Of a stretch of 64,000 bases of DNA, positions 36,262 through 48,331 are shown one piece after another; positions within the stretch are counted from its first letter, which is position 1; the number at the start of each line of letters is the position of its first letter. The notes below the pieces were generated by a model. It was given only the letters and a program-made list of their open reading frames with translations. It made no database searches and was not told the DNA's origin. Source of the stretch: Nautilus pompilius (taxonomy: Eukaryota; Mollusca; Cephalopoda; Nautilida; Nautilidae); contig JACATO010000605.1 of the NCBI GenBank assembly GCA_018389105.1, forward strand, positions 930,001-994,000, in the 5' to 3' direction. Both the position numbers and the translations under genes were made by a program.

Positions 36262-36535
36262 GGTGACGTTGATGATCTTGGTTGGCAAATACAAACAGAT
36301 GGGAAAAATTGTCAGACATGATGACTGCTGGCGATCAGGCAGGTGAGGAAACTGTTACTATCATCGATGAAACAAGTAACATACCTAGACATTCTAAGGC
36401 AAAGAAGATGCTTGACAGTTGTTTGAAATGGTTGGAAAAGCAGAAGAAAGCCGTGGTGACATAATTGCTGTTGCTCAAATTCATGTATAACCTCGAAGCT
36501 TGTAAACGGGAACTACGACTCAAGCAACGAAAAGG
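36262..36535 (+). pseudogene. C-terminal remnant of a Tigger/jerky-type (pogo) transposase
   Basis: The plus strand has an acidic stretch (GDQAGEETVTIIDE) and then HSKAKKMLDSCLKWLEKQK. After a stop and a small shift it reads NLEACKRELRLKQRKG. The order acidic region, HSxAxxxLxxxLxWLE, then a basic RxLxxKQ tail is typical of the C-terminus of Tigger/jerky-type proteins. The DDE core is not present nearby. Confidence 0.5.
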
Positions 36536-37611
36536 TCAAAGTTCAGAAATTTAATATAATTCTCCATGTGCTATAGTAGTGTAAGGATACGGCGTGATGC
36601 TTGTTAGTTTTCTCTATTGTGTTAAAGAGACAATTTCGATTATGTGAGCACCTATAGCTGCAATTAGTGCGCATAGAACAGACATAGGACAAAAACATTT
36701 TTGTTTAATTATTGATTATTATAAAACTATACAGAAAATGTAAACTGGAACAAACCCTGAATTGAACTAAAGAGGAAGCTCAGCTTTTTTTTAAATATAC
36801 AACAAAAATTTGTTTTCTTTCTCATGCAAAAATTTGAACCGCACCATACGCTGGAAGTTTGACGAATTTGTTACATGAGATCATTTGAATGAATTTGAAC
36901 AGATTTTTTTTTCTTTTGCTTCCTCTTTTATGGGTATAAATTTCCCTCCAACTTTAGTATTGACTCTGGACGTCCCTCATAAGGAATGTGCTTTCAAACA
37001 GACTGCAGATGACGATAACAATAGTAGTAATCAAGAGAATAATGGTCAGGGAGCCTGAAAATACTAGGAGCCCTCAAAATGGCATTAATACTTGGTAGTT
37101 TGCCTGGAGTTCACGTCTTAGAGCACGTGATTCACGTCATCGGTTCGGGGTTCCGTGTCGTCATAACTTCAGCAATATATTTCTAGTGAACCATTTTAAC
37201 CATGTAAATTGTAAAACAGTCAAATTAAATTCCTTTCTAGTTTTACACACTTGTGGGTGTGTGTGTTAGATTTTTGCTGTTGTTGTTGTTCTGGCATCGC
37301 CGAACCTAGTTACTTGGCAGGGAGGCTGAAAACTTGAAGAGCAATCCTAACCCTAACAGCGATTACATGGATGCAGTTCAAGAGTTCGTTTCTGTAGGCA
37401 GACTGACGGCTATATTTCTGAACATTTGGGCGCGATTATTTGGCGTGTACTCAGCGTAATCTTCTCGGCAGAACAAATAAAATCTTACCTGAAACATGGT
37501 TGAGATTGCAAAATGGCAACTTTCGAAAATTCTGTAGGTCGAAACTCCAACTTTGTCCTTCTTGACGTATACAGCGTCTCCCCTCCCCCCCCCCGAACGC
37601 TGTGAACGGTT

Positions 37612-37689
37612 GGACAGAGCCGTCACCGGGTTCAAAAGGCCACCAGTTTCGCGCAGGCTGACATTTAGTGACGGTTCGAATCCCTGTCC
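37612..37689 (+). tRNA. tRNA-like sequence, probably a pseudogene or SINE head
   Basis: A perfect B-box GGTTCGAATCC at 37673-37683 sits in front of CTGTCC, which can pair with GGACAG 72 bases upstream as an acceptor stem. An A-box-like stretch follows the 5' stem. The T-stem has mismatches, and the spacing is nearer a long-arm (Ser/Leu type) tRNA. More likely a tRNA-derived relic than a working gene. Confidence 0.28.
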
Positions 37690-38604
37690 GCACAGACAAA
37701 CAAGGGGTTATCAATCTCGCCTGCCTTCTCATTGATACACGAAACATCAAACGTTTATAGTCGTTATTTCTGACAAAACCCGTATAATTATGTTTGTGTT
37801 TGATAAATGTTGCTATTTTAAAGTGAATGTTTAGTTAATTGCCATGTTTACTCGCTCGGTGTCGGCCGGCAAAACGGAGATGTCTACAGGGAATTTTTCT
37901 GGTTTGTTTAAAGGAATTTCGACATAGTTGTAGAGGATGAAGTTGCTGGAAGCATCGTTAAAACATTTATTACGAAAGCAGAGAAGAAATCCCCTACCTC
38001 GATATCTATCACACCTGGATACTCGCACTCATGACAACACTTCGTGTACTCTATAATGTATCGTTTTATCGGTATCTTCATATGCGCAATAAACACTTTC
38101 GAAATAGCAACGTTTCGTTTGAGTCTCTTTCGATTAATTACCGAAGTTAATACCCAATATATTACAAATTTGGCAGTGGGGAAGTATCCAATAGTTTGCA
38201 GTAAATGATAGAGAAGGAAAAAGGTTTCGACTGAGAAAAAATAAACTTCGGTGATTGTTCCACTATTATAACTGCACGAGATCGAGACAAAGTATTACGA
38301 TGGCAGGTTTCTTTAAAAGGGTTTTAAAATGACACATTCTGATTGTAGACTGAATGCATGGGTGTGGTTTTCGCTGCTAAAAAAAATATGGTGAATGGAG
38401 AGGAAGACACTCAAAAGACTAAGCAACAGACTATAGACAGAAAAATATGCAATATTGCAAACAGCGGTACATTCGACACCCATAAATTTGTTAGTGACAA
38501 CAAAACTGAGAGATGCTGCATCGAAGGAAATTGTACAGGTGTTGTAGCTTCATTTCAATCTGTCACTTGTGGAAAGAACAGAGTTTCCATTTTGGAACAA
38601 GAAA

Positions 38605-39000
38605 TCAAAAAGCAGTCGAATTGGTCATTATCCTAGTGCTAAAAATATCTTCCCAGTTATTGTAATTATGGTGACCCCTAATACGCGGTGCATTACCAGA
38701 CAATTCGTCTGTGGTCTCAGCAGCACTCAAATTCTTTGAGCGCGACTGTCCAACAACAACTGCAGTGACAATGGCGGACAAGAATGCCAGAGAATTTGTC
38801 CAATAAATCGGAATATAAGTTCTAACAGCACTAACAAATCCCACACCAAAGGTATTACAAACTGCTTCAGGTGTAACGGAGAAAATGTAGCCTATTGGTG
38901 TAAGTTTTAAAAGAGGAAAATCAACAATAATGCAGGATAATACCAACGACGTTCTACTCCTTTTATCCAGCAAGTCGGCATCAGCAGATAAAACATCCAC
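38605..39000 (-). other. 131-codon open frame, unidentified
   Basis: A minus-strand frame with two hydrophobic stretches (around AVCNTFGVGFVSAVRTYIP and NSLAFLSAIVTAVVV) and a polar C-terminal part. It lies in the CpG-rich island, where fewer stops are expected by chance. I recognise no family, no signal for an initiator and no splice context. It could be a fragment of a membrane protein gene or chance. Confidence 0.2.
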
Positions 39001-40753
39001 CAGAAGAGACGTTCAAGATTCATTTTCCTGAACCAAGCGGAGGAAAACAAGATGCAGACGACAACTGCATCTGTATTGGCGTATCTCTGGATTTATCTTT
39101 AACAAAGTTGAAGACAAACTGCTGAACATGTTAATCTATGTGGCCCAGAAGGTGATGTGGAGTAGTTAAAGAGTTTTGAAGGAACGCAAATTCACTGCCA
39201 TAGACAGTGTTTTCCACAACTACCTCAGGAAGAAAATCAAAAAGAAGGCGCACTACGCTCTTAAAGTGCGATAAACAGAAATTCCTTCACGGCCTAATGG
39301 CTGATAAACGACACCTTAGGCAAAACGCATGCAAATAATAAACCAATCGTAAACATTTAACAGTCGCCAAGCATAACCTGGCAAACACTACATTTTTTAT
39401 TTTTATTTCAAAAGAACGATCCCAAGTCAGCTCAGGCGGACTGTAAAGGAGGTGTGTTCTCCTGAAAACCACAGTAGATTGTACAAGATGCCATTAGTGT
39501 CTTTACTATCGAATTACAGAACCGACTGCTGCTATCCTAGAGAAGAAGATGCATATACAGAGAGTAAGCAAGCACTTGAACAAATTGCACATCTCTTGCC
39601 TTTCGGGAAAAAGAGTTTGGTAGCCAGCGATTTCATATCAAGCAAATACTTCCACACGGTGGGATAACCTTCACTTATAAACAGTTACGCTGGCCAGAGC
39701 TGGAACTGATCCAGTTATCGCCTACACGTTCCAATATTCTGAATAGTTAAATACTTTCTACTTTTGAATAATGTTAGAATAACGCACAATGGAATTAAGT
39801 TCAGCTCTCACTTTTCTCCCTACCAAAAATACAGCAATGGCCAAACGTTTTGCATCACTATAGAATGTTCTAATACTGCTTGATAAAGTCGAATTAAACC
39901 TGCTAAATTTTCATGATAATGTTGCGTTATTTACGTATTGAAGAACGACCCGCGCCTGGTTCTTTCGTAGTAAGTGCTAAAATGACCAAAATTGTAAAAT
40001 GTGCATTTTAAAATCAAACAGGCAAATACATGATTTCCAACAAAACCTTAGAAATCAGGGCAAATGTGATTGAATTCGACGTGCTGTATTCAAAAGCAAC
40101 ATTTACAAGCGGTCGTGGACACGGTGTCAGCCTATGAGCAGAATTTCAAAATAGATCATATTGACCATTTCTACGGTTATGTAAAGCTTTCGGACATTTC
40201 TGCGCCTCGGTGGTGTAATTGCCAATCCGACAATTCTTATTGCTTGGTCAAAGAGATCGCCACAAGAGCAGACCCGAGTTTAGCTGACTTGGACTTATAA
40301 ATGTTGGTTTTAGTTTTCTTAATTAAATGCTGTGAAATTAAATGTACATCGGTGACTTTCGTTGGTGTACCTGCAACTTCGCTGGACTACCGTTTGTGTC
40401 TAGGACTTTAGGAGCTACCTGGGTTAGCTGCGCACCAATTTTTCTCTATATATATTTGCAATGTTTAATCCTCTTTTGTTTCGAGGAAAGACTTCTGTGT
40501 GTCTATTACCAGGTGTTTCTAAACCTGCCACACAAAGTCGATAAGTTCGTTTTCGATGTCCTACGGAGTTCGTTTTGGCATCCGTGGGATATTACTTCTA
40601 TGCATAAAGGGTAGAGATAACTAGATTGTTTATATCCGTTGTCATGCCTCTGTAGCCCAGTTTGTTGGCTTGTTAGAACTTTAGCTTAGTTTTCACCGCA
40701 CCAGTTATCCTTATCTGTTTTCTGTCCTAGCTGTTGTGATGTTGTCTTCAGTT

Positions 40754-40925
40754 TGGACATTGAGTGATGGGGAACCCCTTCTGTTGGGGGGGGCGCTCCC
40801 TGACTGGACATTAAGGGCCCCCTCCCACCGTAGGGGGTATTCCTGGACTAGACATTAAGTGATAAGCCCCCCCCTTTTATGTGGCATTCCTGAGTGGTCA
40901 TTAAGAGATACGAGCCCCTTTAAAT
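40754..40925 (+). repeat. GC-rich imperfect tandem repeat, about 3.5 units of 44-51 bp
   Basis: Units start at 40754, 40805, 40849 and 40895, each with TGGACATTAAGTGAT or close variants, followed by G/C homopolymer runs and ATTCCTGACT-like spacers. Homopolymers of up to eight G or C occur inside. Confidence 0.7.
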
Positions 40926-41635
40926 ATGTAAATTTTCGTAAAGAAATGACCCTGACTAAGTAGCCAGGACCAGTGTGGGTTTTGCAGAGCTGTGTGTGTG
41001 TGTGTTGTTAGTCTCCCGTGTCTGGGACATTTTTCCGTACAACTACACTAGCTGTGGAAAAGGCTTTTCTGAGATTTGCATTTTTTCACTGTTCTCTTTA
41101 GTTACTACGCTGTCAGATTGGTGCTGCGATTGCCAAGGCGTTTCCAGCCACACCTTCCACGTTCGTGAAACTGTTAATACGTCATCAGCCGCAGTTTCGT
41201 AGACGCGCAGCACGGAAATAATTGTTTGTTGACTGATATCGTCTCAGTCTTTTATTGTGGTGTTTTCTCCGTATTGCGTAATTTCATGCACTATTTACCG
41301 ATATTCCTATGGTTTTATTCTCTATCCTGAATCGTGCAGACTGATGGTGGTGAGAGAGAGAGCAGCCTCGCCTTGTTCTTCTGAAGGTGTCAGAAAATGC
41401 AGTGTGCTGACTAATGTTTGTCTTGGTATTCGTGTGAACTAACTTTACCCATTTAATATACTGACCATGTTTGATCTTGGTTTATTATTCATCCATAATT
41501 CCAGCTAGAGTGTTTTCTAATACCCTAGTTTGTAATTCCATAGCAGTAATTTAGTAACCTAACAGACCATCAACTATCTGGAGATTCGCCATTTCCTTTT
41601 CTGAAAAGTGGAGTGACTGAGTACGAAAAGCACGA

Positions 41636-42342
41636 TTAGCTGTCTGTCCCGTAAGTTAGGTTGCCTTCGCAGAGTTTAGCTTCTAGTAAGTCTAAACAAG
41701 ATTCTGACTTACCCAGAAGACCATCCTGAGCTATGGCATAGCTTTCTTCACCAGTAAATAATTCTCTGTAGTACTGAATTCCTACTTCGAGTATTCCTGC
41801 TACGGTTCCGTCCCTTTTTAAATGATTTTTTAGGCCACTCGTAGTTGTATTAACAGCTCTCTCTATCTTTTCATAGGCTACATAAGAATTGACCGCTTCT
41901 CTCTTTTTAATGGTCTGTGCCTTGGTTTTAACTGGCGCCTTCTGCTTTTTAGTGTGGGTTTCACAAAGTTCTTTTTAATAGCCTGTATCCTATTTACGAT
42001 GGGATTACCCAACGCTACTTAAAATTTCTCTTGTCCTCTCTTGTCTGCTTAAATGAGTTTCTTGTTTGACAGAATTGTGTACTGCTGTCTTTCAGGCTCT
42101 GCTAGATTGTCTATCGTTTCGATGTAATCCGACTCGATTAAGATTTCATTGTTCAGCTTTTCTGATTCTCCTGGCTCTCTTGGTGTCTGAACTAACCTGA
42201 TTCTACTTCTAAAAGAGCAGAATAAGGTTATAACTAGTGTGCACCTTATCTATCTCAGCAGCAACCCTGTACCTACTTGAGCAGTGGGAGTATCGTCTAG
42301 CATCAGGGTATTTAGTTCTAAAGACACTGATAAGTTTGAGCG
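41636..42342 (-). pseudogene. Non-LTR retrotransposon (LINE) fragment, endonuclease end and linker before the reverse transcriptase
   Basis: At 42209-42342 (-) the frame reads VFRTKYPDARRYSHCSSRY and then AAEIDKVHTSYNL. This matches the C-terminal end of LINE apurinic-type endonucleases (DVFR..HPD...YTW......SRIDR.Y). At 41636-41980 (-) there is a charged linker with ILEVGIQYYRELFTGEE and CLDLLEAKLCEGNLTY, typical of the segment before the fingers of L1/Tx1-like reverse transcriptases. The catalytic reverse transcriptase itself is not present. Frameshifts and stops separate the two pieces. Confidence 0.62.
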
Positions 42343-42345
42343 ATA

Positions 42346-42713
42346 AAACAAACATCTAAAGACTACAACTTGGATGGAAACTAGATTAGTCTAATGATTT
42401 TGAAGAGACTTAATGCTATCAGCAAACTATCCATTCGACGCATCATATTCAATCATAAAATTGTGATTCAAAAGGACCTCAGATTGACAAAACTGCTTGC
42501 TGCATCCAGTCATTTACTAGTTTATTTTCATCCAACAATTCTTTGTTTTAGCTTGTACAATGACACCTTTTGAAGAATTCTTTTTCTTTTTTGTAAAGCA
42601 CAAAGGCACTTACATAAAGCCATCCATATGGACAGTATAGCATTAAAGTTAATGCTATAGCCACATATGTAGATTAGTACATTAAGTGATCTCTTTATCA
42701 CATGTTAAAGAAT
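42346..42713 (-). repeat. Inverted copy of 32478-32849
   Basis: 368 bp, reverse complement of the upstream copy with few differences. It begins three bases after the last recognisable LINE codon, a sharp junction between the two sequences. Confidence 0.85.
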
Positions 42714-45002
42714 CATTAGTCCATTTTTTGTTCCATTAAAAATGGTGTGTAGGTAGACACGTAGTCTAGGCGTCCAGCTCCATGTCCCTGTCGGATGAGA
42801 AGTTGGACATGTCCGATGTATCATCGTTTGCCTAATTTGTTGGAGTTTCCTCTGAAAGTTCTGTCTCCTAGGTGCGCAGTGATTCTGAGTATCCTGATTT
42901 TGGTCATAAATTTGGGGGATTACTTTCTTCTCATTGTTTGATTGAGGGAAGCCAGGCCTGACTCAAGGGTGAAATACACTACATATATTTCGAACTAGAA
43001 ATTTGCTAACTACGATTAAAAATTGCAACCAGGTGTGTATGTGTGAAGTGTAGTTGGATGTGTGGTCGTAGCTGTTTATAAAGTTTTTACTTGTTAAAAG
43101 CTGGCCACTCGACTCCTTCCAGTAGGCAAGTCATGGGATTTATCCAAATGCTCGCCTACTAATGCATTCGTTGTGTCTTTGGGTGGTTTAAATTGATGTG
43201 TAATCTGATCCTGAAAAGTCCTTCTGGTCGTTGTAGTCTTTTATTGTCTGTAGGACGATGCGTGCTGTCCTTTCCAATGGTAGAACTCATGCCAATTTTT
43301 GGTTGAACCGTTCTGAAATGAGTTGTTTCAACATTTATAATGCGAAATTTCAAACCAATATTTATTGGTTGCTCTTTGTATTCGTTTGTAGAATGCGGCA
43401 TGTTAGATGATGATAAGGAGACTAACAAGTTGTGTGCTGAAGTCTTTTGACAAAGTTGGTTTTCAAATAAATTTAGAAAATGATAACTGATATGACAACC
43501 TCACATGTTTGAATGGTAAATACATTCTACATTTACTCTCTGTAAAAAAAACTAAGTTAACAATCTCCATATGTTTCTTTGCATAATTTTTCAGTCTATA
43601 AGTACAAAACTTCTTCCAGTAATTCCTTGCTGCTGTTTTACGATTTGTAGGTAAAGATAGCAAGTTTATAACACAATTACTATGTATCCTATCCCATTCT
43701 TCTTTTTTTTTTGCAAATGAAGAATGCAGTCAATTTATCCCCTCTTGCAGTGACAGTGATGTCTTTTGCCAAAGATCCATTATTTGAAACTTTCCACAAT
43801 AGAATTTGAGAAAGTTGCATAAAAATCAGAATTAAACATTGATTCATGTTCACAATAACATACATTATGTAATTAGAGCAAACGTCTAGTAAGAAGAAAA
43901 ACTATTGCAAAATGATTCTATTTTCGTTTGTAGTCCAATAGAACTTTCTGAGTAATATTTGTAATCCTTTCCTGGGAAATGCAATGTTTTCTTTTCCATC
44001 TTGCAAGCCAATCAGCAGATGCTGTGAAATATTTTAGATACAACTTGGAGTCAATCTGTCATGGTTTTGTTTGTTACATTTTCATGTTCGCTACACCTTC
44101 ACCGTCTATCTTTCTCTAGACAAATTGCTCAAACAAAGTGCCAGCTATATCCTCCACTTGGGTGTGTATCCAGCATGTATTTTTTTTAGATTTTCGTTGT
44201 TCTCTCACTTCCAATGCATAACATTTTCACTAACCATGTTTAAGCTTAATCAATAAATTTATTACAGATCTAATTAATTTACTGGTATATATATATATAT
44301 TTGTTTTATCTAATTTCAAAGCTGCATAAACTTTTGCTCATCTGTTATTACTGATTTGCATTTTGTTTCCTAGTGGAGGAAATATTTCATATTTAATGAC
44401 TGTTTTAACTAATTTTCCTACATACTGAACACTCAAGAAGAGGAACTGAGTTTATACTCACATAATCTCCTCAAAATTGTCTTTGTTTTTTAGTTTTAAA
44501 AAAAGGGAACTTTGCTTATACAATATGGTAAATCATAAACAAAATTAGCTCCAAAACCAAACCATGTAGTTGTTAATATGATGATGGTACACTAATTAAT
44601 AGTAGGCATTGTCTGTTTTTAAGAAGTTCTCTACCCAAATTAGTTAAAATGTACTACCTACAACTATTCTTTAACTTTTTATCTTGTCTTTTAAGAAGTA
44701 TTTTATCAAAAGCATTACAAAGATCTAAACAGGAAACATCAACTTGATCTACACATTTAAGAAACTTTGAGTCTTACAGAAGATCTAAACAAATTATTGC
44801 CAATTTTTTTTTTAGCTTGAAACCTTTGCTGTGAATCTCTCTCAAAATGTAATTTTAATTAGATAATTTTGTAGACTGTCTTAAATAAAGAATTCTAAAA
44901 CCTTGCATACTATCTGTGTATAAATCACAGTTTTCTTTGAGCCATTGCAGACAACAAAGAGATATCAATGTTTTCAGCATGGCATTTTTGTACCAGTATC
45001 CA
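42714..45002. other. Non-coding sequence
   Basis: No supported gene. Short frames at 43159-43428 (-), 43463-43663 (-) and 44071-44256 (+) lack domains or splice context. A short TA repeat lies near 44285. Confidence 0.4.
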
Positions 45003-46434
45003 CTGTTGAGTTCAGGTGGTTAGCAGAGTGCTCAGCCCTTTTCTTGGTAACCAAACAAGAAAGCAGCTACTACACAAGATAGCAGTCAGCAAAATAGAAA
45101 GAGTCTATCAGAACTCTTATTTTTAGAAGCAGGAGAAAACCCATGGAGCCAGCTGGAAAGCAGTGGTTGTACAGCCCAAATAATTATTTCATCAACAGTT
45201 GATATTAATCAAAAAATATAATCAATAAGGCTTTTAAAATAAAGCACATGCCTAATCTATATCTAGTTGGCAGCAGACAAGATTAAACTGGGGTTTCACC
45301 ATTTAATCACTCTCAGATATGTGACTCTTTAGTAAATTGTTTTCAGCAACTTCTCCACATCAAGAAAATTAAGCCAGCCACATGCCCTTCTACGTGCAAC
45401 TACGGGGTTTTGTAAGTGTTTGTCTTTCCTCAAGCAAAATCGGTATTTTTATTATTACATCACCTCAAATTATGTACAATATTTTAATTGCAAGCTTGCC
45501 AATTTACCATGGAATTTTAACGAAACCTTAGATTTTTTCCTTCTTCAGAGCTTGTACTTAAAAAGATTTTACTGGCATTAACTAGGACTAAAGAGAAATG
45601 CAATTAATTATATTTATCTTTAGGTCACCACATGATAATATCTTTATAGAGTTTGTCATACTTATAAATTGGCAGAGCAGCCAGGCCAGGACTGGAGATA
45701 TGGCTGTTAAGACCAGGTGAGCAGAGCAGAGCAGTCAGTGTTCCTTACTCAAGAAGTAGAGCAACAAAGTTATCAACATCATTGTAAAATGACCTTCATC
45801 AGTTGCAAAGTTGAAATATGCTGACCCAAAGTTTTTATTGACCCCAGTTTTTCATATGTAGTTTCCTTAATTGCTTGGATATTACCTGAAGAACTACATA
45901 AGTGCTCATGTTTTGGTCAGAGAGACGTTCCCCTTTTCTTGTATTTACAAAGTAGCAGGTGAAATGTAACAGATACACCACACTTTGTTACATTATACTG
46001 GCTGCTTTAGCTCAGCTTTGTTTTGGCCAAATATAATTATTCTACTGCTTTCCTGAAAAGAACAACAACTTGAATTGCTAAATGAAATAATAGTAGTATC
46101 AGTAGATTAAGACCTCCCATGTACACAATTAGAATGACATGTACAGCGATGTCCACAGGAAAACAGCAACACATTTTGTTGTAGATTATTTTATTATAAA
46201 GGACGAATACATAAAGTGTCAGCAAGGTGATCAGTGAGGATGAAAATAATAAAGTGAAGAGTTAACTCTGATACTGTTTGGTAACCATTGGTAACGAAAA
46301 ATATTATGTTCAACATTGAATCAAAAGTCCTACGAAATATTATTGGTTTTGTTGGAGTTTGATCAGCAACCTGAAAAAGATGATAGAACCACTTGTCAAA
46401 TGGCGCCAAAGAAAATCCAATTTGCTGATGTACA
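45003..46434. repeat. 1,432-bp duplicated segment, copy 2
   Basis: Direct copy of 9281-10712, about 99% identical by eye, with sharp borders at the same bases. Flanking sequences of the two copies are unrelated beyond the borders. Confidence 0.9.
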
Positions 46435-47144
46435 GGGTTATAGTGAAAACAAAAGCTGTATTTTGATATTAAAATCATATAGAAATACACCTACCTCTAT
46501 AGTTCATTATTTTAAAAGTGTAAAAGAAAATAAAATCTATAAATTTATATCTATCATATATATATAATGAAAAAACATTTTGTGAAAAAATGCTTTAAAT
46601 AATGTAGGTATTTAATATTTCATTCAGCAGAAAACCCACATTCATCAGTTTAAATATGAAATGGAGTAATTTTATTTGTTGGGTCTATAAAACTAATGTG
46701 TTATTTAGTTTTTTCAGAATCTATACAATCTGTTTCTTTCATGTTAATTTTCATACTGAAGTTTAATTCATAACTGAAATGTTAGTTTATAATGGTTTTC
46801 CCATTTCTGTTAATCACTCTTACTCGTAGTGCTTAATTGGTAAATTATTTTGTGCTACTTATAGTTGAACAGAGAACTACTTTGTTTAGTTCTTTGTTAT
46901 CTGAGATTCTATACTATTCAATAATAAAAATATTTAGTGAATTAGTCGTGAACCCTGAAATAGTGCATGCTCTTTATTTTGTAAAATGACAGTTGTACAA
47001 GAAAAAGGTATCCATTGTATACAAGAATGGTACACTGTACATATGCCTTCAATACAGCATCCATTCTTCTATATACATGCACCCATAGCTACAACAAACA
47101 TTAAGCAAATGATAAAATATGTTCTCAACAGTCACAATAAATAA

Positions 47145-48328
47145 CACTGGACAACAACCAATTTGCTACTCAGGTAAAAGTATGTGTCTTAGACTAATTC
47201 GAGAATGCTGTTTTCAAATCTGAAATCAGGATTAACCCAATACGTAAGGATTTTTAGTTACAGAAATAAATGTAAATCTAATGTTATATATTTTGAGTGT
47301 TCTTTTTAGTACTGTGTACATACAGCAGGCTATGTGGGATAAACACATTGCTTCTTGTGCTTTCTTGTGGAATAGCCGAGACGATGCAAATCACTATAGG
47401 ATCAAAGAATGGCCATCAAGAACAGACCATACTCCAAGTAAATTCAGTGTGCAATATGTGTCACTGGTATATCCACAAAAAATATTTCTTCCACCACTGC
47501 ATGTAAAGGTGAGTCTAATGAAGAGCTTTGAAAAGGCAATGAGTGTTGAAGGTGCGGGATTTCTTTATCTGAAAGAAAATTTTGGAGCAAATTTAACTGA
47601 TGCCAAGTTGAAGGCTGCAATATTTGTTGGACCACAAATTCACAATTTATTTTCCAATCCAGTCTTCTAAGCAAGGCTTAACCCACTGGAGCTGGCTGCA
47701 TGGGAGGCTTTCAAATTGGTGGTCCACAATTTCCTTGTGAACCACAAAGCAGACAACTATGCCGAGTTGCTTCACTTTATGGCAAAAGCCTTTGAAGAAA
47801 TGGGCTGCCATATGTTGCTGAAGTTGCATTTTCTTCATTCACACTTGGATTTCTTCCCAGCCAACCTTTGTGCTGTGAGCGATGAGCATGGTGAGAGGTT
47901 CCACCACCACATAAAGGCAATGGAGACACGCTATCAGGGGAGATTCAACTCCAACACTGTTGGTTTCTTCAGAGACAAACCACTGCCATTCACAAGCATA
48001 AAATCAAGTACTTAAAGCATTTCTAAACAGTTAATGTATACTTTATACAATGTGTTTATGCTGTTCAATGTGTTTGAGCTTATGGGTAACAGTTACTGTA
48101 TAATGTACAATGTGTTTATATTGTGAAATAAATTAATTTTTTAAAATTTTACAATGTGCTTGATTTATTAATAAACAATGACTGAAAATGACATTTTTCT
48201 AAAACTACAAATCCTGACTGCTGGGTCAGTTCTGATTTCAGATTTGGAATCAGCTGCTTGATTTGATAAGGGACACCTACATATACCTCAGTAGCAGACA
48301 AAAAGTTTTTTGTTGTTGTTGTCCAGCG
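47145..48328 (+). mobile_element. Internally deleted CACTGG-family DNA transposon (copy C)
   Basis: Left end CACTGGACAACAAC, right end (reverse-complemented) CGCTGGACAACAAC, flanked by TAA on both sides (47142-47144 and 48329-48331). One base in the right CACTGG has changed. The ends remain alignable as inverted repeats for roughly 120-130 bp, including a shared AAATCTGAAATCAG stretch. The interior keeps the C-terminal half of the gene. Length 1,184 bp. Confidence 0.88.
47320..48015 (+). pseudogene. Truncated copy of the CACTGG-family transposase-like gene with one in-frame stop
   Basis: Corresponds to residues about 316-515 of the intact protein. The cysteine pair after the second Asp is damaged (SCAFLWNSR keeps only one Cys). 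The block LPPLHVKVSLMKSFEKA is clear. An in-frame TAA at 47668-47670 interrupts it, and the frame then continues with LKLHFLHSHLDFFPANL and SDEHGERFHHHIKAME. The last part is scrambled after YQGRF. Sequence divergence from both other copies is large, suggesting a separate subfamily. Confidence 0.87.
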
Positions 48329-48331
48329 TAA

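Larger units (their letters stand above)
35031..42345. other. Compositional island and transposon mosaic
   Basis: Compared with the rest of the window this stretch has visibly more G+C and many more CpG dinucleotides. It is built of unrelated pieces: a Tc1 fragment, a copied exon block, a Tigger-like tail, a tRNA-like sequence, unidentified sequence, a GC-rich tandem repeat and a LINE fragment. At its right edge is an inverted copy of sequence from 32.5 kb. Unidentified parts (36.6-37.6, 37.7-40.7 and 40.9-41.6 kb) hold only frames up to 131 codons with no recognised domain. Confidence 0.6.

Noticed and set aside
9281-46434. The two 1,432-bp copies as the LTRs of one giant retrotransposon
   Set aside because: No matching target duplication at the outer borders, no primer-binding or polypurine-like site at the inner borders, no retroviral-type coding sequence between them, and candidate host exons in between.
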